This document shows positions 45,306 through 55,880 of a stretch of 64,000 nucleotides of DNA, piece by piece. A program made the translations under genes and the position numbers. Under the pieces are notes generated by a model that was given only the letters and a program-made list of their open reading frames with translations, made no database searches and had not been told where the DNA came from. The DNA comes from Topomyia yanbarensis (taxonomy: Eukaryota; Arthropoda; Insecta; Diptera; Culicidae), in contig NC_080671.1 of the NCBI RefSeq assembly GCF_030247195.1, positions 74,385,945 to 74,449,944 of the forward strand, in the 5' to 3' direction. Each line of letters opens with the position of its first letter. Position 1 is the first letter of the stretch.

Positions 45306-45443
45306 TTAAGCAGTGAGCGACTATATCAACACTCCCGAGGGGATGTTGAGATAACAGAACGACGACACCCCGAAGAGATATTGTCATTCAAATACGGCTC
45401 AAATTACTAGTCTTTACCATACTGGGTTAGGAACAAAGGCATA

Positions 45444-46741
45444 AAGAGTGAACACGAAATTATTGCGACACATTCAACAGGGCATAACTTTTTTACCATT
45501 GGGTAAAAATCAACCAAATTTTGCACACTTTCTCATTGATGTGTATTGTTTACATGCTGTCACACTCGAAGTCGTGTTTTTCGATTCAACGAAAATGGAG
45601 GTGAACCAACGCGAGTCGAGAGAACAAATTCTTTCCAAACACCTGGAATTTCCTGACCTGTCGCACCGGCAGTTGGGAAACATGTTGAACATTCACCAGT
45701 AACACGTCTCCGATGTGTTGAAGCGGCTCCAGGAGTGGTGTACCTTGGACCACGGCAAAGGAGCTGGAAGAAAACCGGGACCGGAGAACAAAAAGACGGA
45801 GGGAAAGGTGAAGCGGATGATTAAAGCAAATCCCAACTTCTCAAGCCGTGATTTGGCTAAAAAGATCGTCATGTCGCAGAGCTACGTCCAGAATGCAAAG
45901 AAGAGAGGTGGACTACATACATACAATATACAGAACTTCCCAAACCGCGATGAGTGGCAACAATCGACGGCTAAAACTCGGGTACGGAAGCTCTACGAGA
46001 AGATGCTGACAAAATATGGCTGCTGTGTGATGGACGACGAAACGTATATAAAAGCCGAATTTAAGCAAATTCCGGGGTTGGAGTTTTTCACTGGCAAGAG
46101 CAAGTTCTATATGGACGACAAATTTAAGAAGAAGAAAATGTCGAAGTTTGCCTACAAATATCTCATTTGGCAGGCCATCTGCTCTTGCGGACTGAGGAGT
46201 GAGCCTTTCGTGACAAAGGGCACAGTAAATGGCGAGATCTACAAATCTGAGTGCCTCGAGAAGCACCTTTTGCCGTTCTTGCAGCAGCACGACGAAGCTC
46301 CGCTATTTTGGCCAAATTTGGCATCATGCCACTATTCTAAAAGTGTCCTGGAGTGATATGAGGCCAATTCTGTCCATTTTGTTCCAAAGGACATGAATCC
46401 GCCAAACTATCCGGAGCTGCGCCCGGTGGAGCAGTACTGGGCAATGATGAAGCGGGAACTTCGGAAGAGCAAGAAGATAGTCAAAGACGAGAAGGACATG
46501 TTAAGAAAATGGAAAAAAAAACTGAGAAACTGGTACCGGATGACACTGTAAAGACTTTGATGGAGGGCATCAAGCGAAAATGCGTTCAATTTTACACTCA
46601 AGGCTCCATCGATTAACTTTTCTTTTAATTTTTGAAGTAAATATATGTATAAAACTAGCCTAAAATTTTGGTTTGATTTTAAACATTATAAGAAAATTGG
46701 CATGACATTTTCGGTGTCGCAATAATTTCGTGTTCGCCCTT
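45444..46741 (+). mobile_element. DD37E (ITmD37E-type) Tc1/mariner-group element, complete but dead
   Basis: The element is 1298 bp and bounded by TA (45442-45443 and 46742-46743). The ends are AAGAGTGAACACGAAATTAT and, read inward from the right, AAGGGCGAACACGAAATTAT, both continuing TGCGACAC. One transposase gene lies between them on the plus strand. Both termini, both TA duplications and the full gene length are present, so the copy inserted whole and then decayed. ITmD37E elements are known from mosquitoes. Confidence 0.92.
45595..46616 (+). pseudogene. DD37E transposase, inactivated
   Basis: A cut-and-paste transposase starts at ATG 45595. An N-terminal helix-turn-helix region (REQILSKHLEFPDLSHRQLG) would bind the terminal repeats, followed by a GRKPGPENKKTEGKVKRMI stretch resembling a GRPR-like linker. 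The catalytic core shows CVMDDETYIKAEF (residues about 145-157) with the first aspartate, WPNLASCHYS with asparagine at about residue 241 where the second aspartate belongs, and RPVEQYW with the glutamate 38 residues later, leaving 37 residues between, hence DD37E. Inactivating changes are a TAA at 45700-45702, a TGA at 46354-46356 in place of a conserved tryptophan codon, the D-to-N change, and a frameshift in an A-run near 46512. The C-terminus reads KRKCVQFYTQGSID before TAA 46614-46616. Confidence 0.9.
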
Positions 46742-46832
46742 TATCCTTCAGTTTCAGCTCTCTGTACATAGGTTCATCTACGTATGGAGAACCACAAATC
46801 CGGATACGTAATTGTATTGCTATAGGGTAGTT

Positions 46833-47150
46833 TCATATCAAATGAGATAATGTTCCGTAATCGGATTCACAAAGATCACATGAATAATACTCAGCGCGCT
46901 GAATAGTAACCATGTGACAATTGATTTTGCAATGTCCAGTCAGTACCTTGATCAGAATTCTGCAATTGTGCTTGGAAAAATGCAACAAATTCTTTGACAT
47001 TTTCGGACTCAAGTTGCAAGTTACACCAATGGTTGGCATGTTCGGATGCTGGCCAAGAGCGAATGTTGTACTTCATCCAACTTATCGCCAGTGGCGCCAG
47101 CTCAAGCCAATTTGTCCGCCCATTCATTTCCAGTAATACCAGCATGACCG
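46833..47150 (-). pseudogene. I-type LINE ORF2 C-terminal domain
   Basis: The minus strand encodes CRILIKVLTGHCKINCHMVT then IQRAEYYSCDLCESDYGTLS and HLI. The VLTGH-x4-H phrase followed by C-x2-C-E...HLI is the characteristic zinc-like end of RNase H-bearing LINEs. The plus-strand complement has open frames that are only shadows. Confidence 0.7.
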
Positions 47151-47197
47151 GGTACCCGTAGAAGGTAGATAGAATTTGAAATGCTAAATTCGTCGAT

Positions 47198-47611
47198 TTA
47201 AATTCGAAATGTGTTTACTAATTTCGATCTCGAATCTGCCGAACTAAGTGCTTTCAGGGCAGCCTGACAGTCAGAGAAAAAATAAATTCTTTTACCGCAA
47301 ATTCCCTGCTGAAACGATGGTTCTACGCCACACAGAATCACAAAGATTTCTGCTTGGAATACGGTACAGTATCTACCAAGCGAATGAGATTGATTTAATC
47401 GCTTTTCCTGACAATAGAGACCAGCACCGGCTCGGCCCTCCAAAAAAGAAATGTCAGTATAACAAACTAGGTATTCTTCAAGTTGTCGCTCCATCCAGCC
47501 AGACAGCCATTCCTCGCGAAGAGGAATTCTTACATTAAAAGTTCTAAAAGGAAAACTACATGTGAGTGAAAGGTCACTGGGAGCAGGTGTATACTCATCC
47601 CAAGTAACCAT
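47198..47611 (-). pseudogene. LINE RNase H domain
   Basis: A 137-codon minus-strand frame contains VCYTDISFLEGRAGAGLYCQ (first catalytic aspartate in YTD), CTVFQAEIFVILCGVEPSFQ (catalytic glutamate in QAE) and IYFFSDCQAALKALSS (third aspartate in SD). These are three of the four RNase H active-site acids. The expected YTDGS has become YTDIS. The last block (HxGxxGN) is frameshifted away. The domain removes RNA from the hybrid during target-primed reverse transcription. Confidence 0.8.
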
Positions 47612-48009
47612 TTGGGGCCACAGTCTTGTGTGGCTCGATCTATCTGTTTCAGAACCCAGTTATCTTAAGACGGTACTCACAAGAAAGTGCTTCTTGTTTC
47701 AGAAACACATGTAGTGGTTTTATGTTCAAGAGTGCCTCTAGAGCAGCAATACATGTTGCCGAGAACGCACCAGTCATCGCCATCAAGACCATCCTGTGAA
47801 GATGGTTTAACTTTGATTGGATTGTCATGACTTTTTCCTTCTTCCATCAAATAGGCACCCGTATGCCAGTATTGGTCTAACAATTGTTGTATAGATCCAC
47901 TGAATGTATTTGGGTTTGAGTCCCCAAGATCTGCAAAATCCCGTCTACATTGCCGAAGGCCATGCAAGCTTTCTTGATCCTGAAATCAATGTGAGCTGTC
48001 CAATTAAGT

Positions 48010-48840
48010 TTTGAGTCACGAATTACTTAAACGTACTTAACTTGATCTGCGATAATAACTTCAGAATCAAAGAACTGCAATGGACGAGCTGCGGTTGTAA
48101 TTCTTCGTTGCGTGAAAAGCAGCATTGATGTTTTATTTGGATTAACTGACATTGCTCAACAACATATAAGGTTTGTTGCATCAAATCAAAAAGTATGTTA
48201 ATGCAAATACCGGTGTTATATGATAATTATTGGCGACACCATACATACGTCGCAATCCCAAGCTTATTAAGTTTTCTCAACAAGCCATCGGCGACATGGT
48301 TCCATAGAAGTGGTGACAGCACACTACCTTGAGGACATCCGCAGACACTCAGTTTCCTCATCTCTACTTGTCTTAACGATGAGCACAGATGTCGGTTGCT
48401 AAGCATTGCGTGTACCCAGTTCGTGTATATGTAGATACTCCATGACCTCGTGCTGCTTCGAAAATGGTTTCGAAAGACACGTTGTCAAAAGCACCTTCAA
48501 TATCGAGAAAAACTTCTAAACTTGATTACTTTTGTGAAAAAGATTTTTCAATATTGTAGACAATATTGTGTAGCAGGGTGGTAGTAGACTTCCCCCGCTG
48601 ATATGCATGTTGCATTGCATTCAGCGGGCTCACGCCCAAGGTAACATCCCGAATGTAATGGTCGATTAAACTTTCCACTGATTTGAGAAGGAACGAGGTC
48701 AGACTGATTGGTTTAAAGCTCTTTGCCTCCTCATAAGTGACGCGTCCACCTTTGTGAATGAATTTTAGAATTTTTTCGCGCCACGCTAATGAAATGTATC
48801 CAATTGCAAGACTACAAATAAGAACCTTTTTCAAAATATG
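48010..48840 (-). pseudogene. I-type LINE reverse transcriptase
   Basis: The minus strand encodes WREKILKFIHKGGRVTYEEA, FKPISLTSFLLKSVESLIDH and MQHAYQRGKSTTTLLHNIVY (48834-48526). It continues FLDIEGAF-like sequence, then EMRKLSVCGCPQGSVLSPLL (about 48370-48310). At the catalytic box the sequence reads GVANNYHI where GYADDYxI is expected, so both aspartates are asparagine. Downstream SVNPNKTSMLLFTQRRI belongs to the thumb. Several frameshifts are present. Confidence 0.8.
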
Positions 48841-49369
48841 TTATGTTAGTATATCCTTTTTTTAGTAGAACTGGAATGATTCAATCCCTCCCGGAGACTT
48901 ATACGGTGCAAAACTTTCAATCGCCCATTTGAACGATTCGGTTGTCACAATTCTACGAGCATAACTAGCTGAAAAGAACTCAGTAGCAGTCCTCAGTGAT
49001 GGCTCCGTAGACTTGAGACATTTGTGCAGAGACTTTTCCAACCACATCGCTCAGATGATCGAAGGGCACTTCTGTATGCTGTGCGAGCTAACTTAAATGC
49101 CTCCGACCCGTCCCTGCGTATGCCATTCCACGCTCTTCTTTATAACCTTCTGTGCCGAGCAAGTTCGACATTCCACCACGGTATTCCTCTAGAAGCACGC
49201 ATAACTCAAAGCAGACAAACCTATTGGTATGCTGCTACTATGAGTGAGCTTGTTTTATCCATGACCTCATCCAAGTCATTTGGAGATTCAATTGTCGAAA
49301 GATACCCATGCAACCTAGTCACCAAGCCCTCTACGTAGAGGTCCCAGTTCGTAGATTTGGGATTACGAT

Positions 49370-49990
49370 AGGTGACGATATCTAGCGAGACATTTGAATG
49401 ATCAAAGACGATGTACTTATGATCAGATAACGACGGTTCGAGCTCGTTTGGTACGAGTCAGTGTGCCAACTCATGCGTAATACCGTCAAAGTAGAGAGTT
49501 ACATCTAACACCTCTTCTCTGCCAGCTCGTGCAAATGTTGGGCGGTTTCCTACAATAAGTATATGCAGATTTGTACTACTTAAGTATTCCAGTAATTCGG
49601 TGCCTCTCAAATTGATATCTGAGCTGCCCCTAATTAGGTGGTGGGTATTTGCATCACTGCCGATTATGAGAGGAAACCCATTTCTGCCACAGTATGATAC
49701 AACCCTTTTGAAATCATCAGAAGGTGATGGTTCATTATGCGGCAAATATGCCGAACAATAGACGTATTTCTTGTTCATGTTGTCAACAGTCATATTTACC
49801 GTGACAGCACAAATATCGCGAGATGTGAGGTCGGATATAAGACATGCGTCAATAGTGTACATGCACGAGGCAGTTCACGTGAATTTGTCATGTCATTTTT
49901 GTTGAAAGCTACGAAGACGGGGTTAAGTAGCTTTCCAGCATAGAAGTTTCCTTTATGGAAATAAAAATTAATTTTTGCTACTCTAACCAT
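49370..49990 (-). pseudogene. I-type LINE apurinic-type endonuclease
   Basis: Two overlapping minus-strand frames (49990-49796 and 49862-49458) encode GKLLNPVFVAFNKNDMTNSR, SDLTSRDICAVTVNM, then YCSAYLPHNEPSPSDDFKRV, LIIGSDANTHH (the GDxNAHH block with a serine) and VGNRPTFARAGREEVLDVTL. After a stop, EPSLSDHKYIVFD gives the catalytic SDH block at about 49430-49390. The enzyme nicks the target DNA. One frameshift and at least one stop codon inactivate it. Confidence 0.8.
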
Positions 49991-50144
49991 ACTCGATTAA
50001 AGCACTAAACATTTAATCATCAGCACTTGATGTACAGCAACCAGAAGCTACCAAACACATTGGCTTATAGTCGCCTATAGCAAAACCCGAAATGGGTGTT
50101 AGGGAGGTGACCATCATTTGAATCCCACGATTTGCGAAGAAATA

Positions 50145-50290
50145 AACTAACTAACTAAACTAACTAACTAGCTAAACTAACTAACTAACTAACCTTGCTA
50201 ACTTACTAACCAAACTAACTAATGAACTCACCTAACTAATTAACTAATCTAACTAAATAACTCACCTAACTAACTAACGAAACTAACTAT
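50145..50290 (+). repeat. (CTAA)n microsatellite
   Basis: About 145 bp of CTAA units with occasional interruptions (CCTTG, CTCAC). It lies close to the 5' end of the I-type LINE copy. Confidence 0.9.
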
Positions 50291-50769
50291 CAGTATCAAC
50301 TCCTACACTGACATTTATTGGTTTAGTTTTCACTAAAAATGCACTGAAAAAAATTAGTTTGCCCAAAGGAAAAGTTTTTTACACATAACTTTTTTCCTTG
50401 AAAGTGCCCAAGTTGAATTTTTGACGTAGGTAGGGAACATAATTACCTTTATTGGAACAAAATTTCATCCAAATCAAAGATGGGGACTTTAAATTTTCAA
50501 AATCGATATTTTTCAGTGTAGGAAACGATGAAGAATTTTTTCAATATATAAGTTCAAAAATTGGACTAATTTTGTAAAAAACACTCCAACAACATTTTTT
50601 GTAGGATTTGTCATTTTTAGACTATAGCCATTTGAAAAAAATGGTAAAAAAAGTTTGACCCTTTTCAAAATCAGTCTAGATTATTTTGGAAAAACAAAGT
50701 ATGCAAAGTCGCTTTTTGTGACAAAATCTTCATGTACATACAGTTTCATTAAAATTTGAGATGGTGCTG
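50291..50769. other. Unassigned AT-rich stretch
   Basis: I see nothing identifiable. Runs of A and T resemble the interior of non-coding miniature elements, but no terminal repeats were found. Confidence 0.35.
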
Positions 50770-51010
50770 CCAACTCTGAATACGATTTAGCTTGAAATTC
50801 TACAAAATAATTAAAATAAAAAAATAAATATAATAATTAGAATAAATAAAATTAATAAAATAAATGAAATAAACATAATAAATAAAATCCATAAAACATG
50901 AAAAATAATATGGATAAAATTATTAAAATCAATAAAATGAATGAAATAAACAAAATAAATTGAATTGTGAAATGAAAAAAGTAGAAAAAATCAACAGAAT
51001 AAATTGAAAT
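50770..51010. repeat. A-rich simple-sequence tract
   Basis: AATAAAAT/AATAAATG words are continuous here, similar to 44700-44905. Confidence 0.65.
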
Positions 51011-51341
51011 CAATGATAAAAATGAAAAACGAAGTGTTATCAAAACAGTGAGTGGAGGTAAATTAATATTAATGTAATAAATTTTTCAAAATTCGTTTTA
51101 ATTTTTTTTAAACCCCACGCTGATACTGTCATTTTGGAGAGAAGAGCAAATCAAAATTGGCGGTAGTTTTATTGTGAAAATTTCTCAAAGCTGTAACCTA
51201 AATCTTTTTGACTCAGTGCCAACCCCCTGTTTGCCCGCATTTCTGTCAAGTTAAATATTCTATCTGGTTTTAGACCTACACGAAAAGTAATTGAATGCTG
51301 AAAATCGTCAAATCGTGCGTCATATTATATTGTAGCACTAG

Positions 51342-51893
51342 GCTATATTTCTCCTTAGGTGAAATTTTGGTGAAAACAATTTGTTCTCCATTAAGGAGAA
51401 AATTGTTTAAAACCATCGCGTGAAGAGCACAAAACCTATAACCATAGTAGTTATGGACTTAGTTTCGACTTCATCTTATCAGAACCCGACACTAACTTAG
51501 TGACAGATCTAAGCTAGCGCCGGATTGACACTACCTGCAAAAAACGGAGACTCAATTTGTGTTTCTGAGCAAATCCCTAATCAAGTGTGTTCCGCAAGAA
51601 AAGAAGCTCATTTTAAGCTGATGAGAACTAATGAAATCGAAAGATTAGAGGTTTGCTCAGGAATACAAATTGTGTCTCCGTTTTTAGAACTAGTGTCAAT
51701 TAGGCGCTAGCTTAGTCCTGTCACTGTGTGAGTGTCGGATTCTGATGAGACGAAGTCAAAACGCAAATTCCATAACTAATTTAGTTACAGGTTTTGTGTT
51801 CTTCACGCGCAAGGATGGTTTCAAACAATTTTCTCCTTAGTGGAGAAGAAATAGTTTTTACCAAAATTGTTCTCCTTTAACGAGAAATATAGC
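51342..51893. mobile_element. 552-bp foldback (palindromic) element
   Basis: The arms, 51342 to about 51577 and about 51652-51893, are inverted copies. Both begin GCTATATTTCTC read inward and share AAGGAGAAAATTGTTT, AACCATC, AGTTATGG, GACTTC-TCTTATCAGAA-type and GCTAGCGCC blocks, then AAAACGGAGAC. The loop is about 75 bp. Small insertions and deletions distinguish the arms. The inner portion also occurs singly at 34915-34990, so the family is dispersed. No coding capacity. Confidence 0.8.
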
Positions 51894-54800
51894 AAAGTTA
51901 ATATTTTTTTGCTATGCCACAAAATCCGTTCCATATAAGTTTTTGGAATGCATTTTCGATTTCAGCGAGCTATTTTCTTTCGATAATGACAAAACTAATT
52001 TGAGAATACAGTCCACTGTTAACTGATGTAAGTATTACCCAACCTAAAGAAAAAGTATTTTAGGCTGCAATTCGTGACAAATTCCAGAACCCTTCGTCAC
52101 TGCTTAGCGCCAGTTGGGTAGGCTGGTCTTTCTTTAATCAATAAATAATATCGTAATAGTTTATCTATGCTGCATATCCCTACACTGGCGCATCAGCAGC
52201 CTGCCGACTTATTTCAAAAGGTTTTAAAGCACTTTATTCCTACAAAATATATACAAAACACACGTGAGAGTAAAATGTATCAATATTTAAATCTACTGAC
52301 TGAAATTTGTATCGCAGCATCGAACGCACAATTTGATTTGTTTATGGTTATGTGTTGCATCCACCGCTCACTTTCCCTTCCAGCAAAGGTGTAGTATGTT
52401 GCGGGCCAGAACCATAAATTCTTCCCAGATTCGGATTACCGGGAGACCGGTGATGCACAGACACACACACACGCATACATCCACATGCTCGGTTATGACT
52501 GCCCATCAATAGCACTTAATCAGTAACACCTTGCATCCGGACGTATCACCAGCATCATTCTCTGCAAACCTTACGGCTGGCTGGAACAAGATCGGAACAT
52601 AAATTAGACTGGGAAATTATGACGTTGAATGAAATAGAGTTCCGATCCCTCGACTGGATGCAACCGAGCAGTGGCTGACTGGGAGTAATAATAAACAGGT
52701 TGAAAGGGGGAACTCTGAACCGACTCGCTTATTCGGTACCTAACTACGTCTGTACTAATTGACGCAATCCCTTCCCTTCCCCTCCATTCCGTTTGTTGTG
52801 GAGTTGTTTTTCGACACGGGATAAAGTGGAAGAATAATTGAGAACAAGAAATGCATCCTTGGCGCCAGTGTAACACCGTTTATCGAGATGGTACTGCAGT
52901 ACCGTATAGCGGCGGTAATAAATGATCTGAATATCATCAAAAGCACGTGTTTTATTATTTATTTACATTGTATTTTTTGGAAAGATATGTTCCAAGGTAG
53001 CCTTGAGCAGGGTCACAGTTTGGAAGTTTGAGCGGGTCAAACGAGTTAGAATTCACATCGTTTTATATTTATGGTACAAAGGACTACAGAAACTGTTTTT
53101 AAAGACATCAATGAAAGAAAGAAGAAAGATCGATAATGTTAAACATCCGGAGCTAGATTGCTATAACCCGATAAACATCACTTCCATAGTATTTTTCAAT
53201 AGGGCCAATTGTAAACAAACTTTGGTTTTACTGATTTCTCTTAATTTGGAATAATTTCAACACAGAAAATATTTGCAATTGCTTCTATGAAGGGTAAATA
53301 TGTGGAAACACGCATTTTTCATGAAGTTCCACTCTGCAGCGGAATAATGAACAAAATAATTTTGTTTACTGATACCTCTTTAGCCCTTTTGAAGAATTAA
53401 TATTGACTTCTAACATCCAACTTCAGCCCTGATATCATCGAATTCCCACCACACCGTCTGGACAGTTTCCCATACGATCTTCTCCAACTTTTAAAACCAT
53501 CCGTGGCGCTTTTTTGTTTTCCACACTATCACAATCGGCCCCATAGCTCAAAATGGAAAATTACATTCGTCGACAGACACAGAGTAAACAGTAAATAATC
53601 CAACTAACGCGAGACAGCATCCTTCGAGAGCAACTTGCCGATACTCTACGGCTTTCGGAGCGAACGAAGCTATGGTGTTTATTTTCCCAAATTTCGATAT
53701 CATTACACTTGCTCAACTATGGGGCCTCTTGCGACGATGGATAAACACTGTGGGTGCGGGTGGCGTTCGAACCGTGGAGCAGGGGAAACAAAAAAATGCA
53801 CGAAACTGCTCGGATTTGATCAAAGTGTGCACACTTCCCTTTGATATTCTGCTGGTGCTATTCAAAAAAGAAGCACAAAAGTTTTAATTAGCTAATGCTG
53901 AACCGCGGCGAGCGCCAGATAAATATTTGAAATGATGTAAAAGCTCCTAATGAAACGTTCAAATAGTTAGCAGATTCTTGTTGATTCTGCGGCATCAGAA
54001 GGCGCTACTCTTTTTTCTCGGTGCAATCTAAATTATATCTTTCTGATCCCCCCCGCGACCCTCACCGACAAAGCATTACCAACGGAGGGATTACATTTTC
54101 TTTCTTGATTAAACTAGGTGTAAATTGGAACGAATCCGCTGCTACTTACGAATGCCGTCAATATCCAGCAGATAAGACTACATGGCTGAGATGTTTGTTT
54201 TGGATGGTGGAGAACTTTGTCAGTTGGTAGGTAATAAAATAATTTCAACAAAATCAACAATTAAACAATCGAGTCTCTGATATCTGCGGCTCGGTTTAGC
54301 TTCGGTAATAATTAATATCTAATGAGGCCAGAAAAATTGAAGCTAGATCAACAAGTACACAAGGCTGAGCAAACATCAAACGAATCCAGTGAAAACTAGG
54401 GAGTGAGGGTAAAGTCATGAAATATTATTCTCCGAGACTTTGAAATTTGAGGTTCGGTGTTGACAAGCATGCTATACTGGATGCTACCGATATTAAACAA
54501 CTTTTGCAATTCAGCTAGAAAATGCCGACAAGTTTCATAACTCCGTGACTGTATTCTCTTTACAGACAAAACCATTTGGACTCCCTCAAATGGCAAACAT
54601 CTCACCGATCTTCGAATTAACTTTCAACAATAGCTCACAGTAATGAAAACAATTCCACAGCTGCTTGGAATCATTCACCCGGCCGATAAATGCCATAAAT
54701 CATCCAGATTGCAATCGCATCTAACAATTGTTAGCCATCATGATCGTCGCCGTCGCCGTCAGCACCGAGCGCCGGAATCCGAACACTGTTTACACTCTGC

Positions 54801-55145
54801 TGTGCGGCCTCCGAAGAGGAGACTGGCGTCATTAAATTTCCCCGTCCGAGTTGCATCTCCTCAGCGAGGTTGAAGGATTCAACAAGCTGCCACGCGGTAA
54901 ACAACGTTGGCCTCCCGTCAAAACAACACGCGGGATGGGAACCTGCTGGGTGCCGATGATGGATGCAATTTGCTCGTGGCTGGTGCCCAGCGGACGGGGA
55001 AAATATTGAATCTTTCATTGTCATTCGTGTTGCGTTTGGGAAATTGTTGCCTAGCTGGCGTGTGCACATTTTTTTGCGTGTTTGAGGAGAATCAAATGAC
55101 GTTGATTACTGTTGAGGAATTCCACAAAGATCCGTCCGAAAATCT
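51894..55145. other. Unassigned, possibly single-copy stretch
   Basis: I recognise no gene. Base composition is mixed and repeats are rare compared with the rest of the window. Sub-region 54640-55090 is GC-rich, with an open 112-codon minus-strand frame (55069-54731) and a GTCGCCGTCGCCGTC run. It shows no domain. It could hold regulatory or exonic DNA of a neighbouring gene. Confidence 0.35.
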
Positions 55146-55200
55146 TTAACCCTTTCATGCCCAACTTTTGTAGTAGAATACTTCTAACGTTTCAATATGG
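55146..55200 (+). repeat. Isolated TTAA-CCC piggyBac-like terminus
   Basis: TTAACCCTTTCATGCCCAAC here equals the terminal 20 bases of the 520-bp family read inward, but the following sequence differs. The other end was not found. It may be a related family or a truncated copy. Confidence 0.5.
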
Positions 55201-55880
55201 GGTCCCTTTCCAAAAATTTCTGCTGAGATATTTTCTCAGTTTTCAAATGCGAATAACTTCCGTTGTACTGATCGAAATCGCTATATTTTTGCACTATCCG
55301 ATCGGAAATATGTGCACGTATATTGTATTTGATTCCGTAAAAAGTACGTCTATTATAGATAACGAAAATAATGTATTTTGTAAAGGTGATAATTATCTGC
55401 GCTGATTGGTCCGTACAATTTTACCAAGCAGCGAGCGTTGCTAGGACTGCCTCTTTCTTATCCAATGAACTTCGCCAGGTATAAAAACGGCACATAAGAG
55501 AAAATTCGTCAGTTTGCTTTCTGATCTCGTAGTAGTTGCTACGTTTTGTGTCAACTCTATCTCTTCGGTTGGAATATACTCAATGAGTGCCGCCAGGCCC
55601 AGGCATCATTCCATCTAATGATGCACAGGCATGGCGTGCATACAATATCAGCACCAGAGCCGTAGAAAGAAAATATGGGCCCGGGGGGGGGGGGTCCAAC
55701 GTACGGGCCCCCACCACTGTAGCATATTGCCCGTGCACCACAAAATTAAAGTTTTAAATCTATCGTATTATGTATATCACATTGAAATTATATTGTAATG
55801 TACCAGTTTTTTGTGGAGGCGTTCAAAATGCTTAATACTTTATAGTATTTTGAATACCTTTTCGTAAGTTTGGGTGACTT
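55201..55880. other. Unassigned stretch with a G/C-rich repeat block
   Basis: Positions 55670-55720 carry GGGCCCGGGGGGGG and GGGCCCCCACC, typical of the ends of dispersed elements. No gene is recognised. Confidence 0.4.

Larger units (their letters stand above)
46830..49995 (-). mobile_element. I-type LINE with endonuclease, RT, RNase H and C-terminal domain
   Basis: Read on the minus strand from 49995 to about 46830, the element has an apurinic-type endonuclease, a linker, a reverse transcriptase, RNase H and a zinc-like C-terminus. This is the complete domain order of an I-group ORF2. ORF1 is not seen upstream, where a (CTAA)n microsatellite begins about 150 bases away. The frame is broken in many places. 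A truncated second copy lies at 21405-21600 on the other strand. Confidence 0.8.

Noticed and set aside
50145..50290. Telomere-like or CRISPR-like regular array
   Set aside because: It is a degenerate CTAA microsatellite with no unique spacers, and the unit is not the insect telomere repeat.
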